Shown: positions 25,775 to 35,163 of the stretch, in pieces
How the letters are laid out: each line of letters begins with the position of its first letter
Position numbering within the stretch: position 1 is the first letter of the stretch
NCBI GenBank assembly: GCA_021776135.1
Contig: JAJFGL010000036.1
Span: 1-64,000, forward strand
Length of the DNA stretch: 64,000 nucleotides
Origin: Kiloniellaceae bacterium
GTDB taxonomy: Bacteria; Pseudomonadota; Alphaproteobacteria; Kiloniellales; J153
Direction: 5' to 3'
Notes under the pieces: model-generated
The model's input: the letters and a program-made list of their open reading frames with translations, nothing else
The model's database searches: none
What the model was told of the DNA's origin: nothing
Position numbers and translations under genes: made by a program

Positions 25775-26479
25775 ATGGATAGCCTGTTCGGCGCCGACGC
25801 CGCCGGCATGGCCTACACGGCCTCGACCTGGCTGCTCCCGGTCTTGATCGCCATCACCTTTCATGAGGCCGCCCACGGCTTCGCCGCCTGGCGCCTGGGG
25901 GACGATACCGCCTATGTCCGTGGCCGGGTGACCTTCAACCCGCTACGCCATATCGATCCCATCGGGACGATCGTTTTACCGATCATACTTTTCATATCGC
26001 CGGCGCCTTTCATTTTCGGCTGGGCCAAGCCGGTGCCGGTCGCCTTTCATCGTCTGCGCGTGCCGCGCCGCGACATGATCCTGGTCGCGGCCGCCGGACC
26101 GGCCATTAATTTCGCCCTGGCGATAGCGGCGGCCCTGTTGATGAATATCGCGCCGCTGATGCCGTCGCCCTTCTCGGACTGGCTCATGCTCAATCTGGGC
26201 CATGGGATTTTGATCAACCTTTTGCTGGCGATATTCAATATGATGCCTTTGCCGCCCTTGGACGGCGGCCGTGTGGCGGTGGGACTTTTGCCGCGCCAGC
26301 TCGCGATACCCCTGGCGCGACTCGAGCGTTTTGGGCTCATAATCGTCATTGGCGCCATCGTGGTGCTGCCCATGCTGGGCGATCGCCTTGGAATCGATTT
26401 GAATGTCTTCGAATGGCTGATTTTACGGCCGCTGGAGTGGATGTTGCCCTTTTTCTGGACGTTGAGCGGTCATGGCTAG
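25775..26479 (+). CDS. Site-2-type membrane metalloprotease (M50)
   Basis: 234-residue multi-span protein with the intramembrane zinc motif FHEAAHGFAAWRLGD near residue 30 and the second motif NMMPLPPLDGGRV near 165, where the Asp completes the zinc site. There is no PDZ domain, so it belongs to the short YwhC/Rip-like group and not to RseP. Its target is unknown. It overlaps scpA by 8 bases and belongs to the nagZ-scpAB operon, a common alphaproteobacterial order. Confidence 0.92.
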   Translation: MDSLFGADAAGMAYTASTWLLPVLIAITFHEAAHGFAAWRLGDDTAYVRGRVTFNPLRHIDPIGTIVLPIILFISPAPFIFGWAKPVPVAFHRLRVPRRDMILVAAAGPAINFALAIAAALLMNIAPLMPSPFSDWLMLNLGHGILINLLLAIFNMMPLPPLDGGRVAVGLLPRQLAIPLARLERFGLIIVIGAIVVLPMLGDRLGIDLNVFEWLILRPLEWMLPFFWTLSGHG

Positions 26480-27278
26480 TCTCGATCAGGACCCCTTCGA
26501 GGATGTAAAACCCGATTCCCAAGGGGGCGGCGTTCAACTCGTGCTCGATCTCGAAGGCTACGAAGGGCCGATCGACGCGCTTCTGCAATTGGCGCGCGAT
26601 CAAAAAGTCGACCTGGCCAAGATATCCATCCTCGCCCTGGCAGATCAGTACCTGGAATTCGTGGTTCGGGCACGCAAGCTGCGTTTGGAACTGGCCGCCG
26701 ACTACCTAGTCATGGCGGCGTGGCTGGCCTACCTCAAATCGAGGTTGCTGCTTCCGGAAGCCGAGGGGGAAGAGGAGCCGAGCGGCGCCGAATTGGCGGC
26801 GGCCTTGAAATTTCAGTTGCAACGCCTGCAGGCCATGCAAGATGCCGGCGTGCGCCTTTTGTCCCTGCCGCGCCTGGGCCGCGATGTATTTCCGCGCGGC
26901 GAGCCCGTGCCTCTGCGCGTCGTATCTACCGCGACTTACGATCTGAGCCTTTACGATTTACTCAAGGCCTATGGCGGTATTCACCGTCAGCGCAGCGACG
27001 CCAGCCTCAGGATCGATCCGGGCGAGTTGTTTTCGGTCGATGACGCGATTCACCGCCTGTCGCTGTTGTTGGGCGGTGCGGTGCCGGCGTGGCAGACGCT
27101 GACGAGCTTTTTGCCGGAAGAACTGCGCGGTGGCTTGATATGGCGCTCGGCGGTCGCCTCGACCCTTGCCGCGAGCCTGGAGATGAGCAAGCAAGGAAAA
27201 TTGGACCTGCGCCAGGATGGGCCGTTCCGGCCGATCTATCTGCGTAGTGGCCGCGCGAACCTGAGGGAGCAAACATGA
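26472..27278 (+). CDS. scpA: Segregation and condensation protein ScpA
   Basis: 268-residue kleisin subunit of the SMC-ScpAB condensin. The N-terminal SMC-binding region contains FEGP-like LDLEGYEGPIDALLQLARDQ, followed by the YLVMAAWLAYLKSRLLLP helix; the C-terminal winged helix is present. It overlaps the next gene by ATGA, consistent with stoichiometric ScpA/ScpB production. Confidence 0.94.
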   Translation: MASLDQDPFEDVKPDSQGGGVQLVLDLEGYEGPIDALLQLARDQKVDLAKISILALADQYLEFVVRARKLRLELAADYLVMAAWLAYLKSRLLLPEAEGEEEPSGAELAAALKFQLQRLQAMQDAGVRLLSLPRLGRDVFPRGEPVPLRVVSTATYDLSLYDLLKAYGGIHRQRSDASLRIDPGELFSVDDAIHRLSLLLGGAVPAWQTLTSFLPEELRGGLIWRSAVASTLAASLEMSKQGKLDLRQDGPFRPIYLRSGRANLREQT

Positions 27279-28120
27279 CCGACCGCTTTGCCCATTTACG
27301 CCTGATCGAAGCTCTCCTGTTCTCCTCCGCGGCGCCCCTGGGCCGCGCGCAGTTGATGCGCCACCTGCCCGAGGATACCAATCTGGACGAACTCATGGAG
27401 GAACTCTCGAACCTCTACGCGAACCGGGGCGTCAATTTGGTTCGCCTCGGCGACCTTTGGGCGTTCCGAAGCGCGCCGGACGTGGCGCCGCTTATGCAGG
27501 TCGAGACCAAGTCCGTGCGCAAACCGACCAGGGCCGCCATCGAAACCTTGGCGATCATCGCCTATCACCAGCCCATGACCCGGGGCGAGATCGAGGAAGT
27601 GCGCGGGGTCGCCCTATCCCGTGGAACCTTGGATACCCTGCTCGAGGCCGGCTGGATCAAACCCAAAGGCCGGCGGCGGACGCCCGGAAAACCCGTGACC
27701 TGGGGAACCACCGACGGCTTCCTGGATCATTTCGGCCTGGAAAGCCTGGACAGCCTGCCCGGCGTGGCCGAATTGAAGGCGGCCGGCCTTATCGATACCC
27801 GTCCGGCGGTGACCGCAATCGGCGGCCGCGGCCATCTCCTGGCCCCCGGCGAGCTTGGCGAGGATGTGGAAAGCGAAGAACAGGACGAAGACGGGGAGGC
27901 GGATGAAATAGAGATCGCGGAGGCTCTCGCCGTCGATTTCGGCGCCGATCCCGCCGCCGAAACAGAGGCGGATGCGGATACGGATGCTGAGGAGGAGGCC
28001 GAGGACGACGCCCCCGGATCGCTAGCCGCGGGACGGCGCGATACCTCCCCGGAAGACGATAATCCGGCGGAAGAGGGCGAAACGGCGCTTCGGCACTATG
28101 CCGGACAGGCGGAGCGCTAG
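27275..28120 (+). CDS. scpB: Segregation and condensation protein ScpB
   Basis: 281 residues. The two winged-helix domains typical of ScpB occupy about 1-190, with IEALLFSSAAPL near the start and ETLAIIAYHQPMTRGEIEEVRGV in the second domain. The last ~85 residues are an acidic, probably disordered tail (many Asp and Glu) that is longer than in most bacteria but common in this group. Confidence 0.94.
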   Translation: MTDRFAHLRLIEALLFSSAAPLGRAQLMRHLPEDTNLDELMEELSNLYANRGVNLVRLGDLWAFRSAPDVAPLMQVETKSVRKPTRAAIETLAIIAYHQPMTRGEIEEVRGVALSRGTLDTLLEAGWIKPKGRRRTPGKPVTWGTTDGFLDHFGLESLDSLPGVAELKAAGLIDTRPAVTAIGGRGHLLAPGELGEDVESEEQDEDGEADEIEIAEALAVDFGADPAAETEADADTDAEEEAEDDAPGSLAAGRRDTSPEDDNPAEEGETALRHYAGQAER

Positions 28121-28180
28121 GATGCTTCGCGCCTAAGGATCGTCTTGCCATAAACCGCTTCCCGAAATAGTTTTCGGCCC

Positions 28181-29332
28181 ATGAGCGATCCCAAGGAGGC
28201 CACAAAAGGGCCGCAAGAGCCGGCCCTGGTCCTGGATCGGGTAAGCCATGCCTTCGGCGGCCTCCTGGCGGTCGACGATCTTTCTCTCACGGTCGAGGCG
28301 GGCGAATTAGTCTGCCTCTTGGGCCCATCGGGTTGCGGCAAGACCACCGCTTTGCGGATCGCCGCCGGGCTCGAACACCTGCAACAGGGGCGGGTGGTCC
28401 TGGCCGGGCGGGTGGTGGCGGGGGAGCGGCGCGATATCCCGCCCGAGGACCGCAATATCGGCCTGATGTTCCAGGATAATGCTCTGTTTCCGCACCTTAG
28501 CGTACGCGCCAATGTCGCCTTTGGACTCAACAAGCTGCCCGCCGGAGAACGCCGCTCCAGGACCGATGCGATGCTGGCCCAGGTCGGCATGGACGCCTAC
28601 GCCGAGTCCTATCCGCATCAGTTATCGGGCGGTCAGCAGCAGCGGGTCGCCTTAGCCAGGGCCCTGGCGCCGGGGCCGCCGGTCATGCTTCTGGATGAGC
28701 CTTTTTCGGGCCTCGACCAGGCCCTGCGCCATCAAATCCGCGATCAAACCCTGCATGTCCTGAAGCAAAGCGGCGCCGCCACGCTGATGGTCACCCACGA
28801 CCCGGAAGAGGCTATGTTCATGGCCGACAGGATCGCCCTGATGCGCGACGGCAAGATGGTCCAATCCGGCCAGCCGTCGGAGCTCTACCTGAACCCGCGC
28901 GACGCCTTCGCCGCCGCCTTCTTCGGCGAGGTCAACCGCTTGCCCGGCGTTGTGCATGAGGGCCGGGTGCAGACCCCCTTCGGCTGGGTCCGGGCCGATG
29001 ACCACGCCGAGGGCGCTCAAGTCGAGGTCCTGATTCGGCCGGAAGCGCTGGTTTTACGCCCGATCGGGCCCGGATGCCGGGCCGGGGAGCGGCCGGCGCA
29101 TGTGCTCGCGTCAAGGATGCTGGGGCGCAGCAGCATGATTCACCTGAGCGTCCATGGCCCCCATGGCGACGATCTTCACCTTCATGCCCGGATTCCAGGG
29201 CGCCAGCTTCCGGCCGAGGACGAGGTCATGGCGGTCGAGCTGGATCGAGGCCAAGCCTTTGTTTTTCCAACACATCGCGCGGATAATACGGGCCCTATGC
29301 CCCCTGCGGCGCCGGGGCGGACTAAGGCTTAA
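28181..29332 (+). CDS. ABC transporter ATP-binding protein (PotA/FbpC type)
   Basis: 383 residues: a complete ABC ATPase (Walker [11 protein letters not shown]-loop FQDNALFP, signature [15 protein letters not shown], Walker B VMLLDEPFSGLD, H-loop THD) and a C-terminal regulatory TOBE-like domain from about 270. This layout belongs to ATPases of spermidine, iron(III), sulfate or molybdate importers. No permease or binding-protein gene is adjacent, so the substrate is open and it must work with components encoded elsewhere. Confidence 0.9.
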   Translation: MSDPKEATKGPQEPALVLDRVSHAFGGLLAVDDLSLTVEAGELVCLLGPSGCGKTTALRIAAGLEHLQQGRVVLAGRVVAGERRDIPPEDRNIGLMFQDNALFPHLSVRANVAFGLNKLPAGERRSRTDAMLAQVGMDAYAESYPHQLSGGQQQRVALARALAPGPPVMLLDEPFSGLDQALRHQIRDQTLHVLKQSGAATLMVTHDPEEAMFMADRIALMRDGKMVQSGQPSELYLNPRDAFAAAFFGEVNRLPGVVHEGRVQTPFGWVRADDHAEGAQVEVLIRPEALVLRPIGPGCRAGERPAHVLASRMLGRSSMIHLSVHGPHGDDLHLHARIPGRQLPAEDEVMAVELDRGQAFVFPTHRADNTGPMPPAAPGRTKA

Positions 29333-29357
29333 TATAGCCAAGCCAAATAGGCCCTCC

Positions 29358-29392
29358 AGACCCCGCAGACGTTGCGGTCACCGGGTCTTTTT
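29358..29392 (+). terminator. Probable rho-independent terminator
   Basis: AGACCC (29358-29363) pairs with GGGTCT (29383-29388) around an inner CGCA/TGCG stem, and five T follow from 29388. It lies 26 bases after the ABC-ATPase stop and before tatA, where the transcription unit is expected to end. Confidence 0.6.
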
Positions 29393-29445
29393 GCCATAGT
29401 CCGTCCTCAAGAGGCCTGTTTTTATTACTTTAAGGAGAGCCCAGG

Positions 29446-29682
29446 ATGGGTACGTTCAGTATCTGGCATTGGCTCATTGTCCTGGCCGTCGTGCTGGTTC
29501 TTTTCGGCGGCGGCGGCAAGATCCCCAAGTTGATGCGCGACATGGGTCAAGGCATCAACGCCTTCAAGAAAGGCTTGAAGGAAGAGGATAAAAAGAAGGA
29601 CAAGGTAGCCGCGGACGCAGACCCGGACACGGCTGCGGCCGCGTCCCGGATTGAAGAAAACGATAAGGCGGCCAGCGGCTAA
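29446..29682 (+). CDS. tatA: Sec-independent translocase subunit TatA
   Basis: 78 residues: one N-terminal membrane helix, the [25 protein letters not shown] amphipathic hinge in which Phe-Gly is the TatA signature, and a short charged tail. It forms the pore-like component of the twin-arginine pathway. AAGGAGAG lies 8 bases before the ATG. It is the first gene of tatABC. Confidence 0.95.
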   Translation: MGTFSIWHWLIVLAVVLVLFGGGGKIPKLMRDMGQGINAFKKGLKEEDKKKDKVAADADPDTAAAASRIEENDKAASG

Positions 29683-29731
29683 GGCCGCCCCGGGCCAGCC
29701 GGTTCGGCCCGCAAAGAAGTGATGCGCCGTC

Positions 29732-30223
29732 ATGCTTGACATCGGATGGTCGGAAATGGCGTTGGTCGCGCTGGTCGCGCTCATTGTCATCGGTCCCAAG
29801 GAATTGCCCCAGGCCATGCGCTCCGCCTCCAAGTGGATCCGCAAGGGCCGGTCGCTGGCGCGCGAGTTCCAGTCCGGCGTCGACGACATGGTGCGCGAAG
29901 CCGACCTGGAAGACGCCCGCAAGGCGGTCCAGAACGCGAAAAACTTCGACGCCGAAAAAGCCCTGGAGCAAACCATCGACCCGACCGGCGGGCTCCGGGA
30001 TGAGGCCAAGGATCTGGCACAAACGGCGCGGGACGAAGACGCCGATCCGCCGGCGGAAGCGGAAGAGCCGGAGCCTAAGATCGAGTCCGCCGAGGATCAC
30101 ATGGCGGCCCGCGCCCAGGAGAAAACCGGGCAGGCGGGCACGATCGAGCCCCCAGTCACGGCCGCGCCCGCCGAGGATAACGCCGAAGCCATGGCCGAGG
30201 CCGACGCCTCCAAGAGTGCATGA
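29732..30223 (+). CDS. tatB: Sec-independent translocase subunit TatB
   Basis: 163 residues with the TatB N-terminus MLDIGWSEMALVALVALIVIGPKELP, where Glu8 and the GPKELP hinge are diagnostic, then a helix and a long acidic, Ala-rich tail. With TatC it forms the twin-arginine signal receptor. The stop overlaps the tatC start as ATGA. Confidence 0.95.
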   Translation: MLDIGWSEMALVALVALIVIGPKELPQAMRSASKWIRKGRSLAREFQSGVDDMVREADLEDARKAVQNAKNFDAEKALEQTIDPTGGLRDEAKDLAQTARDEDADPPAEAEEPEPKIESAEDHMAARAQEKTGQAGTIEPPVTAAPAEDNAEAMAEADASKSA

Positions 30224-31062
30224 CAGGCGTGTCCGAGGCCGCCGACAGTCATAAGATGCCCTTGCTCGATCACTTGATCGAGCTGCGTCAGCGCCTGTTG
30301 TATTCCGCCATCGCGCTGCTGGTCGCTTTCCTGATTTCCTTTTACTTCGCGCAGTATCTGTTCGATTTCCTGGTCGCGCCCCTGGCCGACATCCTGGAGG
30401 ATCGCCAGGGGGTAAACGGGGCCCGGCGGCTTATCTTCACCGACCTGACAGAGGTGTTTTTCACCTACGTAAAGGTCGCCTTCTTCTTCGGCGCCTTCGT
30501 CGTCAGCCCGATATTTTTGACCCAGCTTTGGCTGTTTATCGCACCGGGGCTGTACCGCAACGAAAAGGGCGCCTTGGCGCCCTTCCTGATCGCCAGCCCG
30601 GTTCTGTTCCTGACCGGCGCCTCCCTGGTTTATTTCGTCATTTTTCCCCTGGCCTGGGAGTTCTTTCTGAGCTTCGAAACACCCGGCGGGCCGGGCACCC
30701 TGCCGATCGAGTTGGAAGCCAAGGTCAACGAATACCTGTCCCTGGTCATGAAGCTGATCTTCGCTTTCGGGCTGTGTTTTCAGCTTCCTGTCATCATGAC
30801 GCTTCTGGCCCGGGTTGGCCTGGCGACCTCCAAGGGCATGGCGGCCAAGCGAAAATTCGCCATAGTGGGCGTGTTCGTGGTTGCGGCGGTGTTCACGCCC
30901 CCGGACCCCCTGAGCCAGCTTAGCTTGGCGATTCCGATCATCCTGCTTTACGAGATCTCGATTCTCATGGCCAAGATGGTCGAGAAAAAGCGGGCGAAAG
31001 ACGAGTACGACGACGACGACGATGACGACGATTCCTCGGGGCCGCCTCTGGCCGAAAGCTGA
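30220..31062 (+). CDS. tatC: Sec-independent translocase subunit TatC
   Basis: 280-residue protein with six membrane helices. The cytoplasmic N-terminus MPLLDHLIELRQRLL holds the conserved L-E-L-R recognition motif, and the periplasmic FTPPDPLSQ loop after helix 4 is typical. The extreme C-terminus has a run of nine or more Asp followed by SSGPPLAES, a lineage-specific tail. Confidence 0.96.
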   Translation: MTGVSEAADSHKMPLLDHLIELRQRLLYSAIALLVAFLISFYFAQYLFDFLVAPLADILEDRQGVNGARRLIFTDLTEVFFTYVKVAFFFGAFVVSPIFLTQLWLFIAPGLYRNEKGALAPFLIASPVLFLTGASLVYFVIFPLAWEFFLSFETPGGPGTLPIELEAKVNEYLSLVMKLIFAFGLCFQLPVIMTLLARVGLATSKGMAAKRKFAIVGVFVVAAVFTPPDPLSQLSLAIPIILLYEISILMAKMVEKKRAKDEYDDDDDDDDSSGPPLAES

Positions 31063-31090
31063 GACGAAAGGGAAGGCTTGGATTGGCGCT

Positions 31091-31194
31091 GTGCGTGCTT
31101 CGACAGGCTCAGCATGAGGACAATTCTTTAGGCCACCCACGATTCTTCATGCCGCCCACGATCTTCCTCATCCTGAGCCTGTCGAAGGACGCAC
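31091..31194. repeat. Paired inverted REP arms (BIME-like)
   Basis: GTGCGTGCTTCGACAGGCTC continuing to 31120 is matched inverted at 31165-31194, with about 44 bases between the arms. The unit closely resembles 55620-55704, including the flanking TGGCGCT, and shares its arm with the cluster at 2791-3140. It fills the tatC-serS gap of 240 bases, where no gene is seen. Confidence 0.8.
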
Positions 31195-31301
31195 CGGCGC
31201 GTATGCAACGCCATTGGCGATAGACCTTGGCGAGCCCAAGGCTTATAAGGCGCGCGAGTGGTTCTAGTCATACCGATTCGCAGTAGAATACCGGCGGGGT
31301 C

Positions 31302-32588
31302 ATGCTCGACTTAAAGTGGATTCGCGAACATCCGGACGACCTGGACGCTGGCTTGGCGCGCCGGGGCCACGATGCCGTGTCCAAGGCGGTGCTGGATCTC
31401 GACGCCCGGCGGCGCGAGGCGGTCACGGGCCTGCAAACCCTGGAGGGGCATCGTAACGCTGCCTCCAAGGCAATCGGCGAAGCCAAGCGCAAGGGCGAGG
31501 ATGCCAAGGAACGCATGGCGCAGGTCGCCGGCATCAAGGAAAAGATAGCTGATTTCGAGGAACGCGAGCGGGCTCTGGGAGCCGAGCTCGAAGCCTTGCT
31601 CGCGGGTCTGCCTAATCTCCCCGCGGCCGGCGTGCCGGACGGAGCCGACGAAAGCGCCAACGTCCTTGTGCGCAGCCACGGCGAACCCCGCAAGCCCAAC
31701 TTCAAGGCCAAGCAGCATTTCGAGTTGGGCGAAGACCTGGGCATGATGGATTTCGAGCGGGCGGGCAAGATGTCGGGCGCGCGATTCGTGGTTGTCCGCG
31801 GCCCCGCGGCGCGCCTGCACCGGGCGCTTTCCCAGTTCATGCTCGACTTGCATACCAACGAACATGGCTACACCGAAGTCATGCCGCCCTATCTGGTGCG
31901 CGACCATGCGCTCTACGGCACCGGACAGTTGCCCAAGTTCGGCGCGGACCTGTTCCGCACCGAGGAAGGTTTTTGGCTGATCCCCACCGCCGAGGTGCCG
32001 CTGACCAATCTGGTTGCCGGCGATATCCTGGACGGGGCCGCGCTGCCCATGCGGGTGACCGCCTTGACCCCCTGTTTCCGGTCCGAGGCCGGGGCGGCGG
32101 GCAAGGACACGCGCGGCATGTTGCGCCAGCATCAATTCGATAAGGTCGAAATGGTTTCCATCGCCCATCCTGACTCTTCGGACGATGAGCTTGAGCGCAT
32201 GACGGCCTGCGCCGAGGCGGTGCTCAAGCGCTTGGGCCTGGCCTACCGGGTGGTGGTGCTTTCGACCGGCGACATGGGTTTCGGCGCCCGCAAAACCCAT
32301 GACATCGAGGTCTGGATGCCGGGGCAGGGCGCCTTTCGCGAGATTTCCTCTTGCTCCAACTGCGGCGATTTTCAGGCTCGGCGCATGAAAGCCCGCTTCC
32401 GCACGCCGGGGGAAAAGGGGACCAACTTCGTCCACACCCTCAATGGGTCCGGTGTGGCCGTGGGGCGTTGCCTGATCGCGGTCATGGAGACCTATCAGCG
32501 CGCCGACGGCTCGATCGAAATCCCCGAGGCCCTGCGTCCCTACATGGGCGGGGTGAGCGAGATCGCCGCGCCGGGGTCCCATGACTAA
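31302..32588 (+). CDS. serS: Seryl-tRNA synthetase
   Basis: 428-residue class II synthetase. The N-terminal long coiled-coil arm (~1-105) that binds tRNA-Ser is followed by motif 2 ([17 protein letters not shown]) and motif 3 ([18 protein letters not shown]). Its stop overlaps the surE start by eight bases, so it heads a serS-surE-pcm-nlpD-like unit, an order seen across alphaproteobacteria. Confidence 0.97.
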   Translation: MLDLKWIREHPDDLDAGLARRGHDAVSKAVLDLDARRREAVTGLQTLEGHRNAASKAIGEAKRKGEDAKERMAQVAGIKEKIADFEERERALGAELEALLAGLPNLPAAGVPDGADESANVLVRSHGEPRKPNFKAKQHFELGEDLGMMDFERAGKMSGARFVVVRGPAARLHRALSQFMLDLHTNEHGYTEVMPPYLVRDHALYGTGQLPKFGADLFRTEEGFWLIPTAEVPLTNLVAGDILDGAALPMRVTALTPCFRSEAGAAGKDTRGMLRQHQFDKVEMVSIAHPDSSDDELERMTACAEAVLKRLGLAYRVVVLSTGDMGFGARKTHDIEVWMPGQGAFREISSCSNCGDFQARRMKARFRTPGEKGTNFVHTLNGSGVAVGRCLIAVMETYQRADGSIEIPEALRPYMGGVSEIAAPGSHD

Positions 32589-33363
32589 GGAGCAAACCTC
32601 ACTGGACAATCCCCGCATCCTGGTGACCAACGACGATGGAATCCACGCCCCTGGGCTGAGCGTCTTGACCCGCATCGCCCGGTCCCTGTCGGATGACGTC
32701 TGGGTGGTGGCCCCGGAAACCGAGCAGAGCGCGACCAGCCACTCCCTGACCCTGCGCCGGCCCTTGCGGACCCGGAAACACGACCCGAAACGATTTTCGG
32801 TCGATGGCACGCCGACGGACTGCGTGCTGGTCGCTTTCCGGGAGATACTGGCCAAGCAGCCGCCCGACCTGGTGCTCTCCGGCATCAATCACGGCGCCAA
32901 CCTGGGCGAGGACGTGACCTATTCCGGCACTGTCGCGGCGGCCATGGAGGCGGCGATCCTGGGCCTGCGGGCCATCGCCTTCAGCCAAGTCCGCCAGGAA
33001 AGCGGCAAGATATCCTGGGGCACGGCGGAACATTTCGGCCCCGATATCGTGCGCCGGGCCATGGCCCTGGACTGGCCGGACGATTTGTTGCTGAACGTGA
33101 ATTTTCCCGCCGCCTCCCTGGACGCGGTCACGGGCACGCGGGTTTGCCGTCAGGGCCGCCGGGACGCGGGCACCACCATAACCAAGGGCGCCGATCCCTC
33201 CGGCCGCCCGTACCTGTGGATCGGCAATTTCCTGAGCGATGCCAGCTCCGAACCGGGCACCGATTTGGCCGCCGTCCTGGACAACGCCATCGCGATCACG
33301 CCGCTGCACCTGGATCTGACCCACAAGGACAGCCTGCCCAAGCTCGAGGAGCTTTTCAGGTGA
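32581..33363 (+). CDS. surE: 5'/3'-nucleotidase SurE
   Basis: 260-residue metal-dependent phosphatase. The metal-binding NDDGIHAPG (Asp-Asp pair), the Ser in SATSHSLT and Asn in [10 protein letters not shown] match the SurE active site. It dephosphorylates nucleoside monophosphates and possibly polyphosphate. It is fused into the stationary-phase cluster with pcm (GTGA overlap). Confidence 0.95.
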   Translation: MTKEQTSLDNPRILVTNDDGIHAPGLSVLTRIARSLSDDVWVVAPETEQSATSHSLTLRRPLRTRKHDPKRFSVDGTPTDCVLVAFREILAKQPPDLVLSGINHGANLGEDVTYSGTVAAAMEAAILGLRAIAFSQVRQESGKISWGTAEHFGPDIVRRAMALDWPDDLLLNVNFPAASLDAVTGTRVCRQGRRDAGTTITKGADPSGRPYLWIGNFLSDASSEPGTDLAAVLDNAIAITPLHLDLTHKDSLPKLEELFR

Positions 33364-34037
33364 CCGTCGCGGCCCGTAAAATCCGCCTGGTCATGGAGCT
33401 GCGCCGCGCGGGCATCAACGACACCCATGTACTCTCGGCGATCGAGCGCATACCACGCGAAGCCTTCGTGCCCGAGGCTTTTCAGGACCAGGCTTACGAG
33501 AACCGGGCCCTGCCCATCGGCTTCGGGCAGACCTTGAGCCAGCCGGGTGTGGTCGCGGCCATGACCCAGGCCTTGAAAACCGACCGCCGCCTCAAGGTCT
33601 TGGAAATCGGAACCGGGTCCGGCTATCAGGGCGCGATACTGTCGCGCCTGTGCCGTCGGTTATATACCATTGAGCGTTACCGGGATCTGGGGCGCGCGGC
33701 CGAGGCGCGGTTTCGTGAACTGCGGCTGCACAACATCACCACCCGCATCGGCGACGGCTACAAGGGCTGGCCGGAACAGGCGCCCTTTAGCCGCATAATC
33801 GTGACCGCGGCGGCGCGCGAAGTCCCGGCAAGTCTGGTTGACCAGCTTGGCCATGGCGGGATTCTCATCGTCCCGGTCGGTCAAATTGGACGCGATCAGG
33901 CGTTGTTACGCCTCGTCCGCGACGATCGTGGCCAAATTCACGAGGAATGCCTGAGCGATGTGCGCTTCGTTCCCATGATCGCCGGACTTCCCAGCGCGGC
34001 CGAGGCCGGACGAGACGCACGCAGGGCCAGCGGCTAG
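33360..34037 (+). CDS. pcm: Protein-L-isoaspartate O-methyltransferase
   Basis: 225 residues starting with GTG at the surE stop. It methylates isoaspartyl residues to start protein repair. The family signatures PIGFGQTLSQPGVVAAMTQ and VLEIGTGSGYQGAILSRL (SAM motif I) are present, together with the C-terminal LIVPVG strand. The Thr-Leu-Ser-Gln segment is the peptide-binding loop. A longer frame upstream lies inside surE and is rejected. Confidence 0.95.
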   Translation: MTVAARKIRLVMELRRAGINDTHVLSAIERIPREAFVPEAFQDQAYENRALPIGFGQTLSQPGVVAAMTQALKTDRRLKVLEIGTGSGYQGAILSRLCRRLYTIERYRDLGRAAEARFRELRLHNITTRIGDGYKGWPEQAPFSRIIVTAAAREVPASLVDQLGHGGILIVPVGQIGRDQALLRLVRDDRGQIHEECLSDVRFVPMIAGLPSAAEAGRDARRASG

Positions 34038-34062
34038 GCGTTATCCCGCTTTCGGAAGAACC

Positions 34063-35157
34063 ATGGAAAGCAAACCGAGAGTTTCTAAGTGGAGAAAGGC
34101 CGTTTGGGCCTGGCCCCTTGCCGCGTCGGTCTTGCTTGCCTGCGGCGGCGGGTCTTCGCGCCTGTCTTATTTACCGCCGCCCGACCCACCGCCTATCCCA
34201 GAGCGCAAGCCGCCTGTGCCACCCGCCATGGCGGCGCGTTTGAGCCAAACCCCGCCGCCAGTCGTGACCAGCCCGCGGCCAAGGCCGGCACTTGCCGCCA
34301 AGACGCCTTTCGCCCTTGCCGCCAAGGCGCCATTTACCTACGTGGTGCGGCCCGGCGACACGGTTTATGGGGTGTCGCGAAAGCTGGGCGTGCCCTTACG
34401 CGCGGTGATCGACGCGAATGACCTGAAACCGCCTTATAGTTTGCGTGTCTCGCAATCCCTGCGGATATCCAATCCCCGCCGGCATGTCATACAGCGGGGC
34501 GAAACCATGTACGGTATTTCGCGCGGTTACGGGGTCGAACTAACCGAATTGGTGCGCCTCAACCGGATCGCGGCGCCCTATACCCTGACGCCCGGTGCGT
34601 CGCTGGTTTTGCCGGCGGCGCCCCTTGCGGACCCCGCGCGGGTTGCGAAACTGCCCGGCAAGCTGGATTCCCCGGCCAAGGCCAGTCCCGGCAAGATGCA
34701 AAAAGCGGCTGTCCGGGTTGCGGCCAAGCCGGCGCGTCTGGCGGTCATCCCGAAACCGCCGCCGCGCGCGGGCAGCAAGTTCCAGTGGCCGGCCCAGGGC
34801 AAGCTCTTGACCAGCTTCGGGCCGAAGAAGGGCGGCTTGCACAACGACGGTATCAATATCGCCGCGGCGCGCGGCGCCCCCGTGCGCGCGGCCGAAAACG
34901 GCGTCGTGATCTACAGCGGTAACGAACTGCGCGGTTTCGGCAACCTGATCCTGATTAGGCACGCCGGCGGCTGGGTCACGGCCTATGCCCATACCGAGGG
35001 TATAAACGTCGCCCGGGGGCAAAAGGTTAAGCGGGGTCAGGCCATCGCCAAGATCGGCAGTTCCGGCAATGTCTCGCGCCCGCAACTGCATTTCGAAATC
35101 CGCAAGGGCTCACGCGCCGTCGATCCGCGCCGTTTCCTTGGCAAGAAAGCCGCTTAA
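34063..35157 (+). CDS. LysM/M23 lipoprotein, NlpD-like
   Basis: 364 residues. The N-terminal signal ends in a lipobox LLAC (Cys27), so it is a lipoprotein. Two LysM repeats follow (~95-140 TYVVRPGDTVYGVSRKLG and ~145-190 VIQRGETMYGISRGYG), then an M23/LytM domain (~250-360). The M23 zinc motif is degenerate (HNDGINIAA has Asn where active enzymes have Asp), as in NlpD/EnvC-type amidase activators. Its place behind surE-pcm supports an NlpD role in septal peptidoglycan splitting. Confidence 0.88.
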   Translation: MESKPRVSKWRKAVWAWPLAASVLLACGGGSSRLSYLPPPDPPPIPERKPPVPPAMAARLSQTPPPVVTSPRPRPALAAKTPFALAAKAPFTYVVRPGDTVYGVSRKLGVPLRAVIDANDLKPPYSLRVSQSLRISNPRRHVIQRGETMYGISRGYGVELTELVRLNRIAAPYTLTPGASLVLPAAPLADPARVAKLPGKLDSPAKASPGKMQKAAVRVAAKPARLAVIPKPPPRAGSKFQWPAQGKLLTSFGPKKGGLHNDGINIAAARGAPVRAAENGVVIYSGNELRGFGNLILIRHAGGWVTAYAHTEGINVARGQKVKRGQAIAKIGSSGNVSRPQLHFEIRKGSRAVDPRRFLGKKAA

Positions 35158-35163
35158 TACACG

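Noticed and set aside
31311-32888. Long minus-strand frame opposite serS and surE
   Set aside because: Shadow of conserved genes; no start signal and composition typical of antisense GC-rich DNA.
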